Shown piece by piece: positions 58,347 to 64,000 of a stretch of 64,000 nucleotides of DNA (position 1 is the stretch's first letter; each line of letters starts with the position of its first letter). Position numbers and translations under genes: made by a program. The stretch spans positions 296,379 to 360,378 of the forward strand of contig VIIQ02000709.1 of NCBI GenBank assembly GCA_007449985.2, in the 5' to 3' direction. Under the pieces are notes generated by a model that searched no databases, was not told the DNA's origin, and worked only from the letters and a program-made list of their open reading frames with translations. This DNA is from Desmodesmus armatus (taxonomy: Eukaryota > Chlorophyta > Chlorophyceae > Sphaeropleales > Scenedesmaceae).

Positions 58347-61300
58347 TCAGCCTTGGCCAGGAAATGGCCACCCAGGTGGAGTCGGTTATGAAGGACATCC
58401 AGCGCAAATATCAGCCCAGTCTTCGGCTTGGCAGCAACAGCCGCAATACAGTGCTGAACATGTCCAGCATGCCCACCAGGGGCCTGACAACACCACCTTC
58501 TGAGAGGGTCCGCAGCCTGCTTCAAGCCAGCCGCCCACGCCCCATAGCCACGCCTCGTGTCTCGACCTGCAGAGTAGTAGCAGAATTGAATGGTAGGCCT
58601 CTGGAAGGAGTAGTGGACACTGGGGCTAGTACCACTGCTGTGACCCTTGACTGCCTGCGACGTCTGGAGCTTGACAGCCTGATAGTGCCTGCTCAGTCCA
58701 GCTACCTGAATGCGGATGGCCGCATCACTGCTGGAAAGGGCAAGGTACCCAACCTAGCTCTGGCTTTGGGGGACTTTGAGACTCTTATCAACCCCACAGT
58801 CACCTCCGCCTTGAATTATGACCTCTTGATCGGCAACGATGTGCTGACCCGTGCCCACGCGGTGATCGACTATGGAAAGGGTAGCTTGATCCTGCGCATA
58901 GACCCCACCACCTGCCAAGAGCTACCCATTAGCACTAACCACCCCTCTGAGCCTGGCAGTATCTACTGCCAGAGCCAGCCTCACCTGCCAGAGGACCACA
59001 GCTTCGACACTGCATCCACAGACGAAGCTGAGTATGTGACTGAAAGCTTCTACTTGGAATTGGCTGGCACCAGCACCACAGCTGCTGACCCAACCATTGC
59101 AACCGAGTACGATGATAGTATGCGCTCCTTTACAGCCGCTAGCAATGCAGCCACCTACGGCAGCAGCAGGCAAGCAGCAGACAGCAACAACACCACACCA
59201 GCAGGAGAGGTTATCGAGAGTGGTGGCGGCTATAACAGTGATTTTGACAGCTACATGCTCAGCAGCGACAGTGATGATTTCAGCGATGAGGATATGGAAA
59301 CAGAAGACAGCGAGCTGGTTCACCCCAAGAACCTGAGGTATGTGCTTTCTGTCCTGCAAGATGCTTACCCCGACTGCGATGGCCCCACAGCACAGCTGCT
59401 GGCCTCCCTTGACGCAACCGCTTGGGGCTTCCCTGACTCCCTGGGGTTTGACATTGAGAGGGAGGGATACAATGCCAGTGATGGGAAGGGAGCTACTCAT
59501 GAGGAGATTTCAGGGTCAGCCGACACCGACTCAGGCACCACCATATACCCAGCCATCTGCAATATGGCACAAAAATCACCAAAAGAATGGGTACCCACCC
59601 AACTGCGCCGCCTGAGGGATGGACAGCTGAGGGGTGAGCCTTCATTGTTCTCCAACCTACAGCTGCCCCCTAATGCTCCTGGCCATGAAAATAGTAGCAC
59701 CGAGGGCCTGGCTTCATGCCTAGCCCTGCAAAAGCAATTTGCCTCCCTGATGCTAGCAAACCACATGGGAATCACCCCTGAGAAAGCTATGGAAATAGCT
59801 GGTAAAGACTTAGCGGGTCTGCCCCAAGGCTACCCTTCTGTGTTTGAGGCTTTGCATAATGACTGGCTGTACTCCGATTCTGACGAGATAGACACAACTT
59901 TAACAGACACCACAGCCGCCAGCATGCTGTGCCTGGATCAGCAGCTACCAACTACACCCAAAACACCCCCTCACAGCTCAGAGTGGGGTTACAAAAAGCT
60001 AGTCAGCCATCTGGCCCTTCTCTCCACCTCAGCCTTTCCAGGCCTGAGGAGTGACACAGCCCAGTTCCTAGCAGAGCTTGATGTTATCAACTTACCTGCG
60101 GGATATGATTCAGCGCTGGGATCTTGGGCTGAGGAAGAGATGGGCTTGTCTAGGGCTCCCCTACTCCTGGTGGATGACAACCACACAGCAACAGACAGCA
60201 GCGAGTCAGAACCAGAGCTTATTTACATGTATGACGAGCCAGAGGCAGGGGATAGCATTGATTCCCACAGCCTGCTGACTGATAACCCCCGCATGCTCAG
60301 CTACCTGGCCGGGCTGATGCTAGCAGCGTTTGGGGATGACATGGAGCCTGTCACAGCCCTGAAGCTGGCTAGCACAGACCTAGTGGCTTTGCCTAGTGGT
60401 ATGCCTTCCGCCCTTGATGCCTGGATCACCGCCTCCTTGGGAGCTACAGTCCCTTCCAGTGCCAAGAGTCTTTTCAGCCTTGACAGAGCGCTGGCTGAGC
60501 CTGAACACTATGAGATCAGCGAGCCAAACCAGCCCAACACTCGCCACAGGCTACTTCAGCGCGTGGCATGGCTGATTGAGTGTGCTTACCCACATTATGA
60601 CCGTGATGAGGCCGAACGCATAGCCAGCTTGGACCTGAGTGCAGTACCTCAGGGGTGGCCCTCACTCTTGGCCCCGCCGCCAACCAAAGATTTGACCACC
60701 CCACTGGCCACTCCAGCATCGGCACCTGCAACAACAGTAGACCCATCAGAGATGTTTGTGTTTGAAGAGCGACAAGGAACTCCCCCGACACACCCGACCA
60801 ACAGCAGCAGCGCCCCTGCAGAGCTATCCCAAAGCAATCCAGGCCCCAATCGGCGCCAGCTGCCTACAAGAGGAGCTCTACAACGCAGCGACTCAGGCGT
60901 AACACACGTCTTCACTTCTGGCCGCCCTGGCCGCTACACAGTGGTGACTTCTGGAGACCAGCACCCCCGGCCCCCCAGGCCCCGCAACCCAGCAAACCCT
61001 TCCGGCCATCGTATTAACAACCCCCCGCAGCGGCCCCCTGTGCGCCGCCGCCAACAGGCAACCCTTCTCCAGCCCACAGAAGACACCGTCATGATTGAAG
61101 CAACACCCGCTGCACCTGAGGTCTTCTGCTCTGAGACCATTGCAGCGAGTGACCTCACCCCGCTAGAAAAGAGGGCTGAAAGCACAGCCTCCTCCTCCAA
61201 TACAACCCCTACGACTCCAGCTCCAAGCCCAGCTGTGTATGAGACCACCGACATGGAAGCTTCCCCCGTGGACACCTTCTGCTACTTTGAAGAGCCCTTG

Positions 61301-62365
61301 TCTGACAGCGACATGCCCTCCCTGGCAAGCGACTCCGACAGCGATACATCCGAGCCAGACCAAGACCCCGACACCCTGCACCCACTAGATTGGCTGGGAA
61401 TGTATGAGCCCCTACCCCAGGAACACCCAGAATTCCCCGAGCCAGCCGCCCTCCCCAGAGCCCTCTACAACCCACCAGAAGCCGAACTCTGCCCATTTCC
61501 TGATGATGACCTCCTCAGTGACAACAGGCACCTCTCTCTGTCTGGTATGGTAGACGCCGCCAACCTGGACACAGCAGAGTTTGACATGATCGTGAGTGTG
61601 TTGGAGCAGAATGCAGACGTTTTCTGCTTCCACCCAACTCAGTTGGGCACCTGCAACTATGGGAGCCTCTCCATTGACACCGGAGATGCAAAACCCCTAA
61701 AGCAAAACTACTACAGGATGCCATATAAAAAACAAGAAGAGCTGAAGAAGCATGTAGAGCAATGGCTGGAACTGGGCATCATAGAACCCAGCAACTCCCC
61801 TTGGTCAGCCCCCTTGCACCTAGTACCCAAGAAGGGAGGTGCCACCCGTGCAGTGGTGGATTATCGAAAGCTCAACAGCGTCACCAAGAAGGACGCCTAC
61901 CCCTTACCTCTGATGAATGATATCTTGTACAACATAGGGCCTGCCAGGTATTTCAGTGTAATTGATTTACACTCGGGGTACCTGCAAGTGCCCATGGCAG
62001 GCAAGGATGGTAAGGATCCGCACAACAGCATTGAGAAGACAGCGTTTGCGTGCCCCTTCGGGCACCGCTTGTACCAGTTCCTGAAGGCTCCCTTTGGCTT
62101 GACAGGTTGCCCATCTTTCTTCATGCGCCTGATGAATCAGGTGTTACAAGAGCATGTCGGCAACTATGCGTTTGTGTACCTAGATGATGTGGTGATCTAC
62201 AGCCGCACTCTTGATGAGCATGTTGCTCACCTGACTGCTGTGTTTAAGTCGCTACGTGCTGCCAACCTGCGGCTGTCCAGCACCAAGTGCCGCTTTGCCA
62301 CCAGCCACTGCACCTTCTTAGGCTTCTGCATTTCAGAGAAGGGCCTAGGCTGTGACCCCGGCTGA
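58232..62365 (+). CDS. pol: Pol: aspartic protease, long spacer, reverse transcriptase
   Basis: Open frame of 1377 codons from the first ATG; the native frame probably begins by a -1 shift from gag. The retropepsin motif VVDTGASTTAVT (about residue 127) is followed by LLIGNDVL. A spacer of about 1000 residues follows, far longer than in typical gypsy pol; it holds five related ~45-residue modules and acidic, Pro/Ser/Thr-rich linkers. The reverse transcriptase (residues ~1155-1370) has YRMPYKKQEELKKHVEQWLE, WSAPLHLVPKKGG, RAVVDYRKLNS, FSVIDLHSGYLQV, PFGLTGCPSFF and the catalytic YLDD (nt ~62176-62190). The ORF ends at a TGA just after the LGCDP motif; the RNase H sequence continues directly in the -1 frame. 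Confidence 0.9.
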   Translation: MASEICRSIKMDGQTEGTVPPQAVLTCLAGHLAGQPSLVSLGQEMATQVESVMKDIQRKYQPSLRLGSNSRNTVLNMSSMPTRGLTTPPSERVRSLLQASRPRPIATPRVSTCRVVAELNGRPLEGVVDTGASTTAVTLDCLRRLELDSLIVPAQSSYLNADGRITAGKGKVPNLALALGDFETLINPTVTSALNYDLLIGNDVLTRAHAVIDYGKGSLILRIDPTTCQELPISTNHPSEPGSIYCQSQPHLPEDHSFDTASTDEAEYVTESFYLELAGTSTTAADPTIATEYDDSMRSFTAASNAATYGSSRQAADSNNTTPAGEVIESGGGYNSDFDSYMLSSDSDDFSDEDMETEDSELVHPKNLRYVLSVLQDAYPDCDGPTAQLLASLDATAWGFPDSLGFDIEREGYNASDGKGATHEEISGSADTDSGTTIYPAICNMAQKSPKEWVPTQLRRLRDGQLRGEPSLFSNLQLPPNAPGHENSSTEGLASCLALQKQFASLMLANHMGITPEKAMEIAGKDLAGLPQGYPSVFEALHNDWLYSDSDEIDTTLTDTTAASMLCLDQQLPTTPKTPPHSSEWGYKKLVSHLALLSTSAFPGLRSDTAQFLAELDVINLPAGYDSALGSWAEEEMGLSRAPLLLVDDNHTATDSSESEPELIYMYDEPEAGDSIDSHSLLTDNPRMLSYLAGLMLAAFGDDMEPVTALKLASTDLVALPSGMPSALDAWITASLGATVPSSAKSLFSLDRALAEPEHYEISEPNQPNTRHRLLQRVAWLIECAYPHYDRDEAERIASLDLSAVPQGWPSLLAPPPTKDLTTPLATPASAPATTVDPSEMFVFEERQGTPPTHPTNSSSAPAELSQSNPGPNRRQLPTRGALQRSDSGVTHVFTSGRPGRYTVVTSGDQHPRPPRPRNPANPSGHRINNPPQRPPVRRRQQATLLQPTEDTVMIEATPAAPEVFCSETIAASDLTPLEKRAESTASSSNTTPTTPAPSPAVYETTDMEASPVDTFCYFEEPLSDSDMPSLASDSDSDTSEPDQDPDTLHPLDWLGMYEPLPQEHPEFPEPAALPRALYNPPEAELCPFPDDDLLSDNRHLSLSGMVDAANLDTAEFDMIVSVLEQNADVFCFHPTQLGTCNYGSLSIDTGDAKPLKQNYYRMPYKKQEELKKHVEQWLELGIIEPSNSPWSAPLHLVPKKGGATRAVVDYRKLNSVTKKDAYPLPLMNDILYNIGPARYFSVIDLHSGYLQVPMAGKDGKDPHNSIEKTAFACPFGHRLYQFLKAPFGLTGCPSFFMRLMNQVLQEHVGNYAFVYLDDVVIYSRTLDEHVAHLTAVFKSLRAANLRLSSTKCRFATSHCTFLGFCISEKGLGCDPG
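59330..60675 (+). repeat. Five degenerate ~45-residue modules in the protease-RT spacer
   Basis: Coding repeats at about 59330-59458, 59711-59866, 59990-60138, 60288-60440 and 60544-60675. Shared pattern: an N-terminal Leu-rich helix, an Ala/Tyr-Pro-like turn, then LAS-DL-ALP-G-PSAL-W; for example LASLDATAWGFPDSL, LASTDLVALPSGMPSAL, IASLDLSAVPQGWPSL. Starts are 256-381 nt apart, separated by acidic linkers. I know of no named domain with this pattern. Confidence 0.8.
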
Positions 62366-63005
62366 TAGAAGCAGTTGCACTGCGCCAAGAGCCTTACAAA
62401 TCAAAAAGCAACCCCAAAAAGGCAGTAGCCAGCTTTGTTGGCCTATGTTCATTCTATAGGCGTTTCATCAGAGGCTTTGCAGAAATTGCAGAGCCCCTCA
62501 CCCGTATCATGGGCAAAACAAAGAAGTTTGAGTGGGGTCCTGAGCAACAGGATGCCTTCGACACCCTCAAGAGCAAGCTGATGGACTATCCTATCCTACG
62601 ACGTCCCGACTTCACCAAGCCGTTTCACGTCCACACCGATGCCTCCCAGAAGGCAGTGGGCGCTGTGCTGACCCAGTGCGACGAGGACGGCAAGCACTAC
62701 GCCGTCGCCTACCACAGCAAGAAGCTTACTTCTACACAAGCCAACTGGGCAATCACCCACCTGGAATGTTATGCAGTTGTCAGCGCCGTCACAGAGCAGT
62801 GGAGGGACTTCCTGTGGGCTGCTGAGCACCCCTTCACTGTAGTGGTTGACCACCACGCCCTCCGTTGGCTGCTGACATCACCCAACCTGCAAGGCAAGTT
62901 AGCCAGGTGGAGCCTGAGGCTACAGGAGTTTATGCCCTTTACGATCCAGTATCGTAAGGGTATCCACCACCTGGCTGCAGATGCCCTCTCCGAGACCCGC
63001 GACAT
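62359..63005 (+). pseudogene. RNase H region of the retroelement (frame-broken from RT)
   Basis: Continues RT in the -1 frame, starting within a short C/G run at the LGCDP motif. VASFVGLCSFYRRFI and IAEPLT form the connection. The RNase H domain has HVHTDASQKAVGAVL, THLECYAVV and FTVVVDHHALRWLL, so its acidic catalytic residues are kept. The domain ends HHLAADALSE. The domain itself is in one open frame; only its junction to RT is broken, by decay, sequence error or an unusual frameshift. Confidence 0.85.
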
Positions 63006-63460
63006 GACAGCGACGAAAGCCCTGAGACACCTACCAGCGCCACCAAGGCCCCAGCCCTTGATGACTGTCCCGATTCTGACCCTACTGACTACAACCACTT
63101 CGATGAGGTGCTGACCCTCGACTCCACAGCACCCCATGCCACCCCGACACAGCAACCGCTGCCTTTGAGGACCCGGCCAACAGCCCAACCCCCTCCTTTG
63201 GTGAGTGGTGCCCCCAGAACCCCCTGAGTTCAAGACCGACACCCACGACCGCAACCTGGAGCAGTTTCTCACCTCTGAAGACAAGACCGACACCTACCCA
63301 GCCACGCCTGCGGGCAACAACGACCACGCCAATCCATTGGACTCCACAGAGCAAGGGCATTCTGAGACCCCGCCACTTGACCACGAGGAAGCCCCTCCTG
63401 TGGAGCACGACTCCACCCTCCCACTGAGCCTTGATTCACCCAGCAGAATGGCAGGCCTCC
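63006..63460 (+). pseudogene. Acidic Pro/Thr-rich linker after RNase H
   Basis: Readable as acidic low complexity in two successive frames (DSDESPETP from 63006, then FKTDTHDRNLEQFLTSEDKT from about 63230), so at least two frame changes lie between RNase H and the kinase-like domain. No integrase motif (HHCC zinc finger or DDE) was found. Confidence 0.6.
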
Positions 63461-64000
63461 CTGGCCCTGCGCGTATCGCCATTGAAGGCAACATTGGCAG
63501 CGGCAAGAGCACAGTGCTCAGAAACTACAGGAGATACAAGCACTACCCTGGTGGAGCAACTGGCATATACTACCAGAGCCTGTAGCCGACTGGCAACACC
63601 TTCTGGACCAGCACTACACTTCTGGCGATACAGACCCTGCCCATGCAGCAGTATTGCAGCAGGCAGTGCTCAATGCATATGCCCTACGCGTTCCACACCC
63701 CATAGCGGCTCCCTACATCATCATGGAACGGAGCCCCTGGAGCAGCTTGGCAGTGTTCCTGCCTGTGCAAGGCCTCCCTGCTAGCTATGAAGGGTGGTTC
63801 AGCAGACTGCGCATCATATGCACCCAGTCCTGGACAACGCCCTGCCAACAACCCTTATCTACCTACAAACCGACCCAGAGCCTGTCTTACCAGAGCCCAG
63901 CTCGCCAGCGCCCGGAGGAAGCCGCACTAACCTTGGACTACTGAAGAAGCTCCACCGCCAGTATGATACCGCAGTCCACCGGTTCCCTGGAGTGACAGTA
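63461..64000 (+). pseudogene. Deoxyribonucleoside-kinase-like domain in the retroelement
   Basis: The order of motifs matches the dNK family (enzymes that phosphorylate deoxynucleosides). RIAIEGNIGSGKSTVL is the P-loop (63472-63519). LPEPVADWQ (63567-63593) matches the EPV-W substrate loop. IIMERSPWSS (~63717) matches the ERS motif. LIYLQTDPEPV (~63854) is the strand before the LID. RQRPEEAALTLDY (~63903) is the Arg-rich LID helix, and LKKLHRQYD (~63941) the C-terminal helix. The motifs fall in alternating frames, with about four changes in ~480 nt, so this copy cannot make a full enzyme as read. The domain may continue past the edge. Family identity is inferred from motif order and spacing. 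Confidence 0.75.

Larger units (their letters stand above)
55331..64000 (+). mobile_element. Ty3/gypsy-type LTR retroelement with a deoxynucleoside-kinase-like domain (3' end beyond window)
   Basis: Order: putative LTR with tandem repeats and TATA box, leader, gag, protease, very long spacer, reverse transcriptase, RNase H, acidic linker, kinase-like domain. RT-RNase H order and sequence fit Ty3/gypsy. No integrase is seen up to the right edge. The left boundary is uncertain and the 3' LTR lies outside, so LTR identity rests on promoter and poly(A) motifs, not on a matching pair. No primer-binding site was assigned with confidence. Confidence 0.85.

Noticed and set aside
1..64000. CRISPR array, rRNA, intact tRNA genes, bacterial operons
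   Set aside because: No regularly spaced direct repeats, rRNA core motifs or complete tRNA cloverleaf were seen, and the gene structure is eukaryotic.

Overview
The window is nuclear DNA of a green alga, most likely a core chlorophyte (Chlamydomonadales or Sphaeropleales). Four things point this way. The genes are intron-rich, with GT-AG introns whose splice phases I could follow by eye. Proteins carry long Gln/Ala/Ser tracts coded by CAG/GCA repeats. TGTAA motifs, the algal poly(A) signal, lie downstream of several genes. The gene set mixes plant-type proteins (ARP7, 5-methylthioribose kinase, a FtsZ-type protein) with an outer-arm ciliary dynein heavy chain. Exon coordinates come from reading frame, splice motif and phase agreement, not from transcripts.

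Layout. 1-11755 (-): N-terminal 1714 codons of an outer-arm dynein heavy chain, 36 exons, running off the left edge. 12667-15918 (-): MFS transporter of the anion:cation symporter type. 16579-23301 (+): CCR4-NOT subunit NOT3, divergent from the transporter. 24347-27591 (+): unknown Ser/Gln/Ala-rich protein. 29546-33207 (-): a very divergent FtsZ-like protein in nine exons. 33574-36877 (-): FAM86/EEF2KMT-type methyltransferase. 37572-40601 (-): crotonase-fold (enoyl-CoA hydratase/isomerase) protein with a tRNA-related SINE in an intron. 40911-42149 (+): intronless ARP7, divergent from the crotonase. 43558-47906 (-): large secreted protein with a jacalin-like domain, a Cys-rich domain and a Pro/Ala/Ser/Thr-rich tail. 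48663-52531 (+): 5-methylthioribose kinase. About 55.3 kb to the right edge (+): a Ty3/gypsy-type LTR retroelement.

The host genes are ordinary, unrelated housekeeping or ciliary genes with no shared operon-like logic. The most unusual material is in the retroelement. Its pol has a spacer of about 1000 residues between protease and reverse transcriptase that holds five copies of a ~45-residue module. Where integrase is normally found after RNase H there is instead an acidic linker and a deoxyribonucleoside-kinase-like domain, broken by several frame changes. Other points of interest are the FtsZ-like protein (T7 catalytic loop lost), a 67-bp-arm hairpin inside a NOT3 intron, three GC-AG introns, and paired 21-nt palindromes near 27.9 kb. 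No rRNA, tRNA, CRISPR array or bacterial-type operon was seen.
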